DNA from: Candidatus Zixiibacteriota bacterium
GTDB lineage: Bacteria > Electryoneota > B3-LCP
Length of the DNA: 38,580 bases
Reading direction: 5' to 3'
NCBI GenBank assembly: GCA_003599535.1
Contig: QZKQ01000018.1
Span: 1-38,580, forward strand
A program made the position numbers and the translations under genes. Under the pieces are notes generated by a model. It had not been told where the DNA came from, did not search any database, and saw only the letters and a program-made list of their open reading frames with translations. Below, piece by piece: positions 8,947 to 19,077 of the stretch. The first letter of the stretch is position 1, and each line of letters starts with the position of its first letter.

Positions 8947-11856
8947 TTATTTCAACAATATCACCTTCCGCGTCTGGACGAAATCCCCCGCCTCCATCCG
9001 CACCAGGTACACCCCCGAAGCCAGCCCCGTCCCGTCAAGAGTCACCTCGTGGGCGCCCGCTTCCTTCCATCCGTCCACCAATGTCCGAACCTCACGGCCG
9101 GCGGTATCATAGACTTTCAGTTGGACGTAGTTTAACGCTTTGAGCTTATAGCTTATCACTGTTTCCGGATTGAAGGGATTGGGATGAGCCGCGCCCAGGG
9201 CGTAGTCCGCCGGAAGGGGAGCCGCTTTGCCCGGCGCCACCGGTACGACCAGTTCGGCCATGACCTCCAGGTCGTCGATGAACCAACCGTGGAATTGCTG
9301 CTGAGCGTCGCTGGTGACGCGGAAGCGGAAGCGCAGTTCCTGGCACTGGCCCGCGCAATAGGGGTCCAGCGGCACCTCCCGCTGGGTCCAGCCGGAAGCG
9401 ATTCCCGTAACCTGCAGCAGAGGTTCCCATGGGCCGCCGTCGGCGCAGATTTCCAGCCGGCCCCAGTCGTGGCCCTCTTCCAGCAGGTGCCGTTCGAAGA
9501 ACGACAGGGTGGCGTGGGTGTAAACCGACAGATCCCAGACCTGCCCCCATTCGGCCCAGGTATCCGTATTGGGCGGGTAGAGGGTCCCGGGGCTGTCTTC
9601 CAGGCTGTGCGTCCCGCTGACCGCGTACTGCGCGGTGGCGCCCCAGTTGCCGGAAATAATCCAGGGTCCCAGGGGGCCTTCGAAATCGTCCAGGTGGGCC
9701 ATGCCGTTGATGGTGAAGAACTGTGTGGCGCTTTCGGCCTGGTTGTGCACGCTGGAGGCATCCACGGCGCGCACCAGATAATAGACCGTCTGCCCCAGTT
9801 CCTCAATGGAGTATGCCAGGGTGCCCAGAAACGTGTCGGCCGCGACCGGATTCATGGGCGCGAACTGCCACTCCTGGTCGCCCACCCGCCAGCCGATTTC
9901 CACCGATTGCACGCCCAGATTGTCCCGCACCACGGCCCTGACCGGCAGGGAGGCGGCCACCATGATCGTTTCGCCCAGGGAATCCACCCAGGCGATCTCC
10001 GGCGGCTGCGGGTCCGGACCGACGTAGAACTGGTAGGCTTCCGCGGGCGCGCCCGGAGGCGAGAACGACCCCAGCCCCAGGGTGTCGGCGGCAGTCAGAT
10101 AGTAGGAAACCATCTGGCTGTTGAACGGGCCGGGAATGATCCCGCGATATTCGCCGGGAGTCCCCGTAGCGGCCAGGGAGGCGGAGCTGTAGGGCTCTGC
10201 GCCTGCCCGCCAGAAGAGGGCCAGCGACGTGGTATCCAGGGGGAGGGCGGAAGTGATCGCGGCCAGGACCTCGAATTCCACCTGCAGGGTGTCTTCCGTA
10301 TCCGGCAGGGGTTCATGAGTGATGGCAGGATAGTACTGCTCCGGATTCACCAGCCCCCGCGCGCCGAAATGGTCTACGATCAATTCACGGTAGAGGCCGT
10401 CGTAGAGCGCCAGTTCCGTGGCCAGAATGGCCTGGGCGGCATCGCTCATCAGGGCGCCCGGCCCGATCAGGAAATGGTGCTGCAACACGATCCGGTCCCA
10501 GGCGATCCGGTCGGGCATATCCCACCAGACTTCGACCAGGGCGGCCGACCAGAGCGCTCCGTCGTGGTAGATGTCGCCGGTCAATTCATCGGGGTAATGA
10601 TAGGGGGCGTTGAGGATGCGGCCGGCCCAGAACTGGTTGTGTCCGTCCCAGTTGAACACCCAGTCGGGTTGAAAAGCGGGGTTTCGCGTAAGGCTGTAGG
10701 ACCCCGCCAGGTAGTCGCCGAAGCCTTCGCCCATGGCCCCGCAGTGGCCTCCGCCCCAAGCGGGGTTGATATCGAAGTGCACCGCATGGCCGTACTCGTG
10801 CAGAATGACGTCGGCGTCTTCCGCGTCGTCCACTCCGCCGTAGCCGTAGGTGATGATCCGGGTCTGGGGGTTGTACCAGGAATTGTCTTCCGGGGTGCCG
10901 TTGACGTTGCAGACCTGCTGGGTGTTGTTGGCGTTGAACGTCAACAGGTCATTCTGGAAATAGCGCTGTTCCCGGTCAATGTGATAATAGACCATGACCT
11001 CTTCGAACCGGTCGTCCTGGCGCCAGTAGAGGAAGTCGGGTGAGGCTTCCTGGGCCCGGTTGGCCGTGGCCGAGGTGGAGACGAAGGGACCGTCGAGGGT
11101 GTACCAGCCTCCGACGGGAGAGTTCAGCGCCGTCAGGGTGACGGTGTCGTAGGCTTCCGGGGGGATGGCGGAATTGGCGTCGCCTTCGTCCTGCAGGCTG
11201 TTGTCGTTCGTGGCGGTCTTGGGATCGGGATCGAAGATGCGCCCTGTGCCGTCCACGTAAACGCGGAGATCTTCCTGCCGCAAGATGGTTCCGGTCCGCG
11301 CTTCCACCCACACTTCCCAGGCGGCCGGGGGGTCTTCCGGGGTGAAGCGCACGCGGTAGATGAGGACGCCTTCGAAGGTGTAGCCCAGGTCCACGGTTTC
11401 CGGGTAAGCCAGGGCCCGAGTATCCGTCGCCTCCAGGGCCAGGTGCAACGCTTGGTCCGGGGCGAGGCGTGCGTCCGGCGGGGGGAATTGCACGGTAGAA
11501 AGGGCGCTGAACAGGGTCCGCAGGCGGCCGCCGTCGGCCACCACGGTCAGTTCCGCGCCGAAGACCGGCAGGTCCCAGGCTGTTTGGAGATACCGATAGC
11601 GCTGCCCCAGGGCGACCGGTTCGGCCCGGTCCAGGCGCAGGCGGGACGACGGCGCCAGGCCCAACAGACTCCGGTTTTCCGCCAGGAAGCGTTCCACTGC
11701 TACCTGGGGGACAGAACCGCTGTCCAGGAGGCGTTCGTCCCACAGGCGGCGAAGGACGCCATTTCGGATCTGCACCGCGTCATCCCCGGCGGCGGAGCCG
11801 CAGACGGCTGTCGCCATCAGGATGAGGAACGCCAGAAATGGTCTATTTCCGGCCAT
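8947..11856 (-). CDS. Secreted M36 (fungalysin)-like zinc metalloprotease with C-terminal FlgD/T9SS-type sorting domain
   Basis: Signal peptide MAGNRPFLAFLILMATAVCGSAAG; HEYGHAVHF with downstream GEGFGDYLAGS; C-terminal NPFNPETVISYKL..YDTAGREVRTLVDG..GVYLVRMEAGDFVQTRKVILLK. Confidence 0.88.
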   Translation of the reverse strand: MAGNRPFLAFLILMATAVCGSAAGDDAVQIRNGVLRRLWDERLLDSGSVPQVAVERFLAENRSLLGLAPSSRLRLDRAEPVALGQRYRYLQTAWDLPVFGAELTVVADGGRLRTLFSALSTVQFPPPDARLAPDQALHLALEATDTRALAYPETVDLGYTFEGVLIYRVRFTPEDPPAAWEVWVEARTGTILRQEDLRVYVDGTGRIFDPDPKTATNDNSLQDEGDANSAIPPEAYDTVTLTALNSPVGGWYTLDGPFVSTSATANRAQEASPDFLYWRQDDRFEEVMVYYHIDREQRYFQNDLLTFNANNTQQVCNVNGTPEDNSWYNPQTRIITYGYGGVDDAEDADVILHEYGHAVHFDINPAWGGGHCGAMGEGFGDYLAGSYSLTRNPAFQPDWVFNWDGHNQFWAGRILNAPYHYPDELTGDIYHDGALWSAALVEVWWDMPDRIAWDRIVLQHHFLIGPGALMSDAAQAILATELALYDGLYRELIVDHFGARGLVNPEQYYPAITHEPLPDTEDTLQVEFEVLAAITSALPLDTTSLALFWRAGAEPYSSASLAATGTPGEYRGIIPGPFNSQMVSYYLTAADTLGLGSFSPPGAPAEAYQFYVGPDPQPPEIAWVDSLGETIMVAASLPVRAVVRDNLGVQSVEIGWRVGDQEWQFAPMNPVAADTFLGTLAYSIEELGQTVYYLVRAVDASSVHNQAESATQFFTINGMAHLDDFEGPLGPWIISGNWGATAQYAVSGTHSLEDSPGTLYPPNTDTWAEWGQVWDLSVYTHATLSFFERHLLEEGHDWGRLEICADGGPWEPLLQVTGIASGWTQREVPLDPYCAGQCQELRFRFRVTSDAQQQFHGWFIDDLEVMAELVVPVAPGKAAPLPADYALGAAHPNPFNPETVISYKLKALNYVQLKVYDTAGREVRTLVDGWKEAGAHEVTLDGTGLASGVYLVRMEAGDFVQTRKVILLK

Positions 11857-12652
11857 GATACTCGAGCACCTCGATAGTCAGGGAATCCGGCATACTGCCG
11901 GCCTGCAGGGTGATCGTGCTGCCCGGGTTGCGGTGCACCCGGGGAAAATGCGTCAAAAAGGAATCCACTTCCGCGATGGGCCAGCTCTCGTTCAGCGCGG
12001 AGGTCTTGTAGTGCATGGGGATCACCACTTTCGATCCCAGCGCCGCCGCCACCTGGGCCGCGGTGTCCGCGTCAATGGTATAGTACCCGCCCACCGGGAT
12101 CATCAGCACGTCCACCGGTTTCAGGGCCTCCACCTGCCCGGGAGTGAGCATGGTGCCGACGTCGCCCAGATGAACGAAGGCGAGGCCGTTCACCTCCAGG
12201 CGCAGCATGCCGTTGGCCCCTCGTTGGCCGCCCCCGCGATCATCATGGAAGGAGGGCACCGTAACGGCCTTCAGGGGCCGGCCCTTCAGATCCACCACGG
12301 TGGATCCGTCGGTCTGTTCCACGGTGCCGCCGGTCTTGCCGTAAAATTTCGCTTCGCGGCCGTCGGCGCGCAGCACGATAGGCGCGGGCACCAGGTCCAC
12401 ATTGTTGTGATCAAAGTGGTCGTGGGTGGAGAAAATGACGTTGACCCGGTCGCGGGGAGGAGCATAGGGGACACGGGTGGTGTCGTAGGGATCAATCAGG
12501 ATCTTTGCACCGTTCTCAAGCGTGAGAAGGAAGCAGGAATGCCCGTACCATTCCACGGTAACGGGTCCATTCTGCGCTGCCATGGCGACCTCCGTATCAA
12601 TTATGAACAACGCCGCGGGGATGAGCCATAGTGCACGCCAGTGATGTTTCAT
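11843..12652 (-). CDS. MBL-fold metal-dependent hydrolase (UlaG/YtkL-like), exported
   Basis: VEWYGHSCFLL, STHDHFDHNN, HLGDVG, VIPMHYKT motifs; ATG at 12652 with GGAGG upstream; signal-like N-terminus. Confidence 0.88.
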   Translation of the reverse strand: MKHHWRALWLIPAALFIIDTEVAMAAQNGPVTVEWYGHSCFLLTLENGAKILIDPYDTTRVPYAPPRDRVNVIFSTHDHFDHNNVDLVPAPIVLRADGREAKFYGKTGGTVEQTDGSTVVDLKGRPLKAVTVPSFHDDRGGGQRGANGMLRLEVNGLAFVHLGDVGTMLTPGQVEALKPVDVLMIPVGGYYTIDADTAAQVAAALGSKVVIPMHYKTSALNESWPIAEVDSFLTHFPRVHRNPGSTITLQAGSMPDSLTIEVLEYHGRK

Positions 12653-12677
12653 GATGCCTCCACGGTAATTGCCTAAT

Positions 12678-12706
12678 AATATACGGCCTGAAGGGATATT
12701 CTGCAA
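12678..12706 (-). promoter_or_regulatory. Sigma-70-type promoter for MBL-protease unit
   Basis: Minus strand TTGCAG (12706-12701), N17, TATATT (12683-12678). Confidence 0.7.
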
Positions 12707-12739
12707 GCGTTTTTACAGCCTTAACCGCTCCCGCGGCCG

Positions 12740-14191
12740 GTGATGATAATGAACCACCCCCCCAACCATCCACCCTCGGACCGCCTTCCGGTCGAAGCTC
12801 TGGCGGAGACGCTGCGCGGGCACGTCCGGCCGGACGGCCCGGATTCTGCGCCTGCGGTGCTGGTGGCGGCCTCGGGTGGGGCGGATTCCATGGCCCTGCT
12901 GGGGGCAGCGCTGGTTCTGGCGCGAGCCGGGGAGATCCGGCTCTACGCCGCCCACCTGGTGCACCACCCCAACTCCCCCGAAGCCCGCAGCCGTGCTTCC
13001 CTGGTGGAGGATTTCTGTCGGCGGCAGGATATTCCCCTGGAGACGGCCGACCTGGATCCCGCCGAACTGGGCCAGGGGTCCCCTGAAGAGAGAATGCGTC
13101 GGGCCCGCTACCGGTTCCTGGAAAATCGGGCGCAAAAATTGGCCTGCCGCTGGATTCTGACCGGCCATCACGCCGGCGACCAGGCTGAAACCGTGCTGCT
13201 GCGGGTGCTGCTGGGCACCGGGTTGAAGGGGCTTTCCGGCATTCGCGCCGAGCGCGGCATGTACCTGCGGCCCTTCCTGTCTCTCCGCAAGGCGGACCTG
13301 GAAGCCTGGTGCCGACGGGAGGGCATCCCCTTCGCCGAAGACCCCGCCAACCGGGACCTGTCCCTCCCGCGCAACCGCCTGCGCCACAACGTCATCCCCC
13401 GGTTGCAGGAAGGAATCAATCCCCGCGTCGAAGAGGCGTTGAATCGCCTGGCGCAATGGGCCGGCGAAGCCCGCGAACTGATCGAGACGCAGACCGACCT
13501 CTGCTGGGGCGAGAGTCTGCGTATTTTCCAAAAAACTAAGATTGCTCTTGATATTGACGCGATTTTACCGTATTTTAAGGTGATACAGAAGAATACGCTG
13601 GCCCGGGCTCTGGAAAGCTTGGCCGGGGATTCTGAACTCAGCCTCTCGGCCGCCGATCAAGACCGCCTGGCCGCCCTGCTTCACGACGGTCGGACCGGGG
13701 CATTCCTGGAATTTCCCGGAGGCCTCCGGGCAGTCCGGCACCGGCGCAGGATCATTTTCACTCGCGGTTCCGCCGCACCGGTTCATTACCATTTGATTCC
13801 CGGCCGGGATCGGGAACTGCCGGAATTGGCCGTCCGCGCCGTCTGGCAGGAAACGCCCGCGCCGCCCTGGAAGTCCGGCCAGGGGTCCAGCGCCGACCTG
13901 GCCCTGGAGTCCCCGGCCGATCCGTTGATTCTGCGCCGCGCCCGGGAAGGCGACCGCTTCTTTCCCCTGGGGTCCCCCGGGGAAAAGCGGCTGTTCCGCT
14001 TCCTGACCGACCGGGGAGTGTCCCGCGAAGACAAGCGCGCCACCCTGGTCCTGGAGCGGCACGGAATCATCCTCTGGGTGGTAGGACACCGCCTGTCCGA
14101 ATTTGCCCGCGTCCGGGACATTTCCGAAGGAAACTGGCGTATAACCCTGATTCCTTCCCACGACAGCCATCTGACAGAAAGCCGTATATAG
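12740..14191 (+). CDS. tilS: tRNA(Ile)-lysidine synthetase
   Basis: PP-loop VLVAASGGADSMALL; TGHHAGDQAETVLLRVLLGTGLKGLSGI; C-terminal substrate-binding region. Exact ATG among MMIM uncertain. Confidence 0.95.
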   Translation: MMIMNHPPNHPPSDRLPVEALAETLRGHVRPDGPDSAPAVLVAASGGADSMALLGAALVLARAGEIRLYAAHLVHHPNSPEARSRASLVEDFCRRQDIPLETADLDPAELGQGSPEERMRRARYRFLENRAQKLACRWILTGHHAGDQAETVLLRVLLGTGLKGLSGIRAERGMYLRPFLSLRKADLEAWCRREGIPFAEDPANRDLSLPRNRLRHNVIPRLQEGINPRVEEALNRLAQWAGEARELIETQTDLCWGESLRIFQKTKIALDIDAILPYFKVIQKNTLARALESLAGDSELSLSAADQDRLAALLHDGRTGAFLEFPGGLRAVRHRRRIIFTRGSAAPVHYHLIPGRDRELPELAVRAVWQETPAPPWKSGQGSSADLALESPADPLILRRAREGDRFFPLGSPGEKRLFRFLTDRGVSREDKRATLVLERHGIILWVVGHRLSEFARVRDISEGNWRITLIPSHDSHLTESRI

Positions 14192-14194
14192 AAC

Positions 14195-16219
14195 ATGCCA
14201 GAAAATAATAATCGCAAGGGACCCGGACGCCGGCCCAACCCTGACGACAAATTCGAGTGGAAGCGGGCCACCAAGACGGTATCCTTCTGGATCCTGATCT
14301 TCGTCGCCTCCATCGTGATCGCTCAGGCGTTCAATTTCGGCGAGACCAAGGAAATCCCGGTCCCTTTCACGCAGTTCAAGGAGATGCTGGCGGAAGGACG
14401 GATTGACACCACCTACACCAGCTACGTCAGCGATGCGGAATTCCACGGCCAGGGCACCGTCGAGACCCGTGAGGGGAAGATGGAGAAGGTCCGCTTCTTC
14501 ACCATTCTGCCGCCCAACGAACCCGACAAGGAAACCCGCGCCTACTGGGATGAACTGGGCCTCAGGTACGAGTTCCGGGAAAAGGCCACCAACATCCTGG
14601 GCTACTTCTTCACCGCCATCTTTCCCTGGATCATCCTGATCGGCCTGTGGATCTTCTTCATGCGCCGGTTGCAGGGAGGGGGAGCCCGGGGAGTGTTCTC
14701 CTTCGGCAAGAGCAAGGCCAAGCTGCTGACGGAGAACCACCCCAAGGTCACCTTCGCCGACGTGGCCGGAGCCGACGAGGCCAAGGAAGAGCTGCAGGAG
14801 ATCATCGAATTCCTGCGCGACCCCAAGAAGTTTCAGAAGCTGGGCGGGCGCATCCCCCGCGGGGCGCTGCTGCTGGGGCCTCCCGGCACCGGCAAGACCC
14901 TGCTGGCCAAGGCCGTGGCGGGGGAAGCCGGCGTGCCCTTCTTCTCCATGTCCGGCGCCGACTTCGTGGAAATGTTCGTCGGCGTGGGCGCCTCCCGAGT
15001 GCGCGACCTGTTCGAGACCGGCAAGAAAAACGCCCCCTGCATCATCTTCATTGACGAGATTGACGCCGTGGGACGCCACCGCGGCGCCGGCCTGGGCGGC
15101 GGCCACGACGAGCGCGAGCAGACCCTGAACCAGCTCCTGGTAGAGATGGACGGGTTCGATTCCAACGAAGGCGTCATCCTGATCGCCGCCACCAACCGTC
15201 CCGACGTGCTGGACCCGGCCCTGCTGCGCCCCGGCCGCTTCGACCGCCAGATCGTGGTGGACCGGCCCGACGTACGCGGCCGCGAAGGCATCCTGAAGGT
15301 CCACACCCGGCGCATCCCCCTGGGGGACGATGTGGATCTGCGCACCCTGGCCAAGGGCACTCCCGGACTGGCCGGGGCGGAACTGGCCAACCTGGTCAAT
15401 GAGGCTGCCCTGGTCGCCGCCAAGCGCAATGCCGACAAGGTGGCCATGGACGACCTGGAGGACGCCAAGGACAAGGTCATGATGGGGGCCGAGCGCAAGA
15501 GCATGCTGATCAGCGGGGACGAAAAGCGCACCACCGCCTACCATGAAGCCGGCCATGTGCTGGTGTCCAAGCTGGTCCCCGGCGCCGACCCGGTGCACAA
15601 GGTGACCATCATCCCCCGCGGGCGGGCCCTGGGTCTGACCCACTACCTGCCCATTGACGAGAAGCACAACTATTCCCGCGACTACCTGCGCGCCATCCTG
15701 ACCCACCTGCTGGGCGGCCGCGCGGCGGAAAAGCTGGTCTTCGATCAGTTGACCACCGGCGCCGGCAACGACATTGAACGAGCCACCGAAATCGCCCGCA
15801 AGATGGTCTGCGAATGGGGCATGTCCGACAAACTGGGGCCGCTGACCTTCGGCAAAAAGGAGGAGGAAATCTTCCTGGGCCGAGAAATCGCCAAACACCG
15901 CGATTACAGCGAGCAGACGGCCATCGAGATTGACAGGGAAGTCCGCGAGATCGTCACCGAGGCGGCCGGCCGGGCCGAGAAGATCCTGGGCGAGAACGTT
16001 GACAAGCTCCACCTGCTGGCGGAAGCCCTGCTGGAGCGGGAAATTCTGGACGGCGACGAAATTGACCGGGTGCTGGCCGGCGAAACCCTGGAACAGCCCC
16101 GCTCGCGCCGGGAAGAGCTTCCCGCGGCGGCGCGCCAGGGCGCCAATCTCTCCGGGGTTCGCGTCAAGCGGCGGCCCACCGGCGGAGAAGAACCGGAACC
16201 ATCTCCCTCTTCTGCCTGA
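14195..16219 (+). CDS. ftsH: ATP-dependent zinc metalloprotease FtsH
   Basis: Walker [22 protein letters not shown] region, HEAGH zinc motif, two TM segments. Confidence 0.98.
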   Translation: MPENNNRKGPGRRPNPDDKFEWKRATKTVSFWILIFVASIVIAQAFNFGETKEIPVPFTQFKEMLAEGRIDTTYTSYVSDAEFHGQGTVETREGKMEKVRFFTILPPNEPDKETRAYWDELGLRYEFREKATNILGYFFTAIFPWIILIGLWIFFMRRLQGGGARGVFSFGKSKAKLLTENHPKVTFADVAGADEAKEELQEIIEFLRDPKKFQKLGGRIPRGALLLGPPGTGKTLLAKAVAGEAGVPFFSMSGADFVEMFVGVGASRVRDLFETGKKNAPCIIFIDEIDAVGRHRGAGLGGGHDEREQTLNQLLVEMDGFDSNEGVILIAATNRPDVLDPALLRPGRFDRQIVVDRPDVRGREGILKVHTRRIPLGDDVDLRTLAKGTPGLAGAELANLVNEAALVAAKRNADKVAMDDLEDAKDKVMMGAERKSMLISGDEKRTTAYHEAGHVLVSKLVPGADPVHKVTIIPRGRALGLTHYLPIDEKHNYSRDYLRAILTHLLGGRAAEKLVFDQLTTGAGNDIERATEIARKMVCEWGMSDKLGPLTFGKKEEEIFLGREIAKHRDYSEQTAIEIDREVREIVTEAAGRAEKILGENVDKLHLLAEALLEREILDGDEIDRVLAGETLEQPRSRREELPAAARQGANLSGVRVKRRPTGGEEPEPSPSSA

Positions 16220-16248
16220 CATTACCGGAACATTCACCAACGGATTCT

Positions 16249-16890
16249 ATGGCTGACGAACACCCCCCCATCTCCGACGACGAGGAGCTCCGGCAGTCCA
16301 TCCGCCGGGAAATCGAAGAACGGGACCGGCAGCGCCACGAACAGAACGAAAAGCGGGAATCGGTCCGCTCGGCCAACGCCGAAGCCGAAAAGCGGCGGCG
16401 CATCTACCAGGAGGAGCTGCGCCGCTACTACCAGGATAAGCCCGGATACCGGGAAGTCATCCGCGACGACGGCGAAGTGGACTGGGTACCGGAAGCGGAA
16501 GTCCGCCACAACGCCGCCCTGTTCGATGAGGTCCTGGAAGATCCTGACGTGGCCCGCAAGAAAATGCGCTACGTCCTCCTGGCGTCTGCCGGGGTGCTGG
16601 CGATCCTGGCCGCCGTGATTTTCGCCTTCTTAAGCGAAGGCAGCGGCAACATCCAGGTGATCACCAATGTCCCCGGCGCCCAGATCATCATTGACGGCCA
16701 GCCTCGCGACCTGCTGACTGACGCCGTCATCGAGGAAGAACCGGCGGGCGAGCATTATGTCACCGTGGCTCTGGAAGGATACCGCATTCAGGGCCAGCCG
16801 GTCCGCCGCGTGGACCTGAAAGGGGGCAAAACCGAAGTCCTCCACTTCAATCTCGCCCCAGCCCCGGCCGATTCCATCGTCGGCCGGTAG
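16249..16890 (+). CDS. Single-pass membrane protein with PEGA-like domain
   Basis: Charged N-terminal region, TM helix YVLLASAGVLAILAAVIFAFL, PEGA-like GNIQVITNVPGAQIIIDGQ..EEEPAGEHYVTVALEGY. Confidence 0.7.
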   Translation: MADEHPPISDDEELRQSIRREIEERDRQRHEQNEKRESVRSANAEAEKRRRIYQEELRRYYQDKPGYREVIRDDGEVDWVPEAEVRHNAALFDEVLEDPDVARKKMRYVLLASAGVLAILAAVIFAFLSEGSGNIQVITNVPGAQIIIDGQPRDLLTDAVIEEEPAGEHYVTVALEGYRIQGQPVRRVDLKGGKTEVLHFNLAPAPADSIVGR

Positions 16891-16913
16891 GAAATAACGG
16901 AATTACCCCTGCC

Positions 16914-17486
16914 ATGTCATTCGACCGCGAGCGCATTAAAACCGCTGTCCGCGAACTGCTTCTGGCCATCGGGGAAGATCCCGACCGGGAGGGTCTGGAG
17001 CGCACTCCGGAGAGAGTCGCCGAAACCTTCCAGGAGATCTTCGCCGGGGTGGGCGTGGAAGTGGAACCGGAAATCGCCGTGTTCACCACCGAGAACCAGG
17101 ACGAGATGATCCTCATGCGGGACATCCCCTTCTATTCCATGTGTGAACACCACCTGCTGCCCTTCTGGGGAACCGTCTCCATCGCCTACATCCCGGATAA
17201 CAACCGCATCACCGGATTCTCCTCCCTGGGCCGCGTCGTCGAACTGAGTGCCCGCCGGCCGCAGTTGCAGGAGCGCATGACCACGGATATTGCGGAGATG
17301 CTCATGCGAGTGCTGAAGCCCCTGGGGGTATTCGTGATCATCAAGGCGCAGCACCTGTGCACCTCCATGCGCGGCGTGAAAAAGGCCGGAGCCCTGACCG
17401 TGACCTCGAGTATGAGGGGCATCATGCGCAAGGAAGCCACCCGGCTGGAGGCCCTGATGCTCATGGACGGCAAAGAACCGTTCTGA
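16914..17486 (+). CDS. folE: GTP cyclohydrolase I
   Basis: DREGLERTPERVAETF, SMCEHHLLPFWG, QERMTTDIAE, MRGVKKAGALTVTS. Confidence 0.97.
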   Translation: MSFDRERIKTAVRELLLAIGEDPDREGLERTPERVAETFQEIFAGVGVEVEPEIAVFTTENQDEMILMRDIPFYSMCEHHLLPFWGTVSIAYIPDNNRITGFSSLGRVVELSARRPQLQERMTTDIAEMLMRVLKPLGVFVIIKAQHLCTSMRGVKKAGALTVTSSMRGIMRKEATRLEALMLMDGKEPF

Positions 17487-17585
17487 TCCCGCGAGCCGCC
17501 TTCTCCGTCCCCCCGACTCACTGCATACCTGAGCGAGTTCTACCGGTGAATCCGGGGTGTTTCATCATTCACTGCGGAACCCTTG

Positions 17586-19073
17586 ATGTCCGACCTTTGG
17601 TTGTTACTTTCCGGCGACGTGCCGGGGGGATTCGCCCTGCTGCTGGTGGCGGTGGCGGCGTACCTGGCCGTCCTGGAATTCGTATATCGTGCCGGGGAAA
17701 CCCTGCCCCGGGCCCGGTACCGCAAGTGGCGGTGGCGCGGCCCCGTGGTGCTGACCCTGCTCTACGTCCTGGTTTGGATTCAGTCCCCGCCCAAGCTGGA
17801 TCCGCTGCGCTTGGCGGTCATCCCCGAGGAGAAAACCGCGGCCTCATCCTGGCAGGCTTACGCCGCCTCGGACCTGGCCGCCCGGCGGCTGGCGCGCACC
17901 CTGCCCCAAGCCGTGGTCAATCCCTGGGCCTGCCCGGGCGAATATCCCCAACCGACGGCAGAAGCGCTGGCCCGCGCCGGATACCGGGTGTACCGCGTCG
18001 CGGCTCCGAAGCAGGGAAACCCTTCAACTCTTACCGTCACCGGACCAAAGGGGAAGCAGCAGACCCTCTCCGAACCGTCCGGTGATCTTTCCGCTCTCGG
18101 CGCCCGGCTGGGGGAATGGATCCTCGATGACCTGGGCAAGAGAGCCGGCCTGGCTCCCGCCTTCCCCCGGGACCTCCCTCCACCAACGCTGGAAGATTAT
18201 TACCGGGGCGCCTACCTGGTGCACACCGGCCGCATGGATTCCGCCCTGGCGTACCTGAGCGCCGCCCTGTTGGCCGTCCCGGACTTTACCCCGGCCCAGA
18301 TCCTGACCGCCCGCTACCTGGAACTCCGGATCCAATACGGCCAAGCCGAACCCGTTCTGCGGGAAGCTGCGCGCCGGGATACCGGATCGGTCGAAGCCCT
18401 GCTGGCGCTGGGGGAATACTACCTGCGCGGCAACCAGTGGGAACTGGGTGAGGCCGCGTTGAAGGTTGCGCTGGCGAAGGATCCGCAACTGGCGCGCGCC
18501 CAGGAAGGGTTGGCCCGGCTCTCCCCTGAGCGGCTGCAGGACCTGCGCCTGGACAACCCGGGGAAACTGCTGATGGAAGCGGTGCGCCTGGATCCCGCCT
18601 TTGAGTTGGCCCGCATCCAGTTGGCCCACCTTATGGCGGGCAGCGGGGCCACCGGCGAAGCTGTCCGGGTGCTGCGCGATGGGCTGGCCATCAATCCGGC
18701 TTCCGCTGACCTCCGACTGAAACTGGCGGCGGTGGAGATCGTTTCCGGCCATGCCCAAGCCGCCCGGGAACTGTACGAAAGCTTCCTGCAGGATAATCCG
18801 CAGGACGCCATCGCCATCTTCAACCTGGGCGTACTGGATTACCGCGCCAAGCTGTACGACCAGGCCATTGACCGCTTTCGCACCGTGCAGGGGCTGAACG
18901 GCCCGGTGGATTGCCTCTATTACCTGGGGCTGATCTACCAGGCCAAGGGAGACCGGTCCCGGGCCAAGTTCTTCTTCCGGCAACGCTGGGAAAAACGCCA
19001 GGGAGACAATGACGCCTTCGGCCGCAAAGCACTGGAAATCGCCAATGCCCTGGAGTCCCGACCCGGAGGATGA
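17586..19073 (+). CDS. TPR-repeat protein with N-terminal transmembrane segments
   Basis: Hydrophobic N-terminus then TPR-like repeats (e.g. SVEALLALGEYYLRGNQWELGEAALKVALAKDPQ). Confidence 0.7.
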   Translation: MSDLWLLLSGDVPGGFALLLVAVAAYLAVLEFVYRAGETLPRARYRKWRWRGPVVLTLLYVLVWIQSPPKLDPLRLAVIPEEKTAASSWQAYAASDLAARRLARTLPQAVVNPWACPGEYPQPTAEALARAGYRVYRVAAPKQGNPSTLTVTGPKGKQQTLSEPSGDLSALGARLGEWILDDLGKRAGLAPAFPRDLPPPTLEDYYRGAYLVHTGRMDSALAYLSAALLAVPDFTPAQILTARYLELRIQYGQAEPVLREAARRDTGSVEALLALGEYYLRGNQWELGEAALKVALAKDPQLARAQEGLARLSPERLQDLRLDNPGKLLMEAVRLDPAFELARIQLAHLMAGSGATGEAVRVLRDGLAINPASADLRLKLAAVEIVSGHAQAARELYESFLQDNPQDAIAIFNLGVLDYRAKLYDQAIDRFRTVQGLNGPVDCLYYLGLIYQAKGDRSRAKFFFRQRWEKRQGDNDAFGRKALEIANALESRPGG

Positions 19074-19077
19074 TCCC

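Noticed and set aside
8836-9143. Two ~100-aa plus-strand ORFs after rpsU
   Set aside because: They translate the BIME-like repeats and the antisense of the protease 3' end.
9184-11043. 619-aa plus-strand ORF inside the metalloprotease
   Set aside because: Antisense to an ORF with signal peptide, HEYGH zinc motif and C-terminal sorting domain; no motifs of its own.
13565-16240. 891-aa minus-strand ORF antisense to tilS/ftsH
   Set aside because: Low-complexity G/A/V/Q-rich translation lying opposite unambiguous tilS and ftsH; typical GC-rich shadow ORF.
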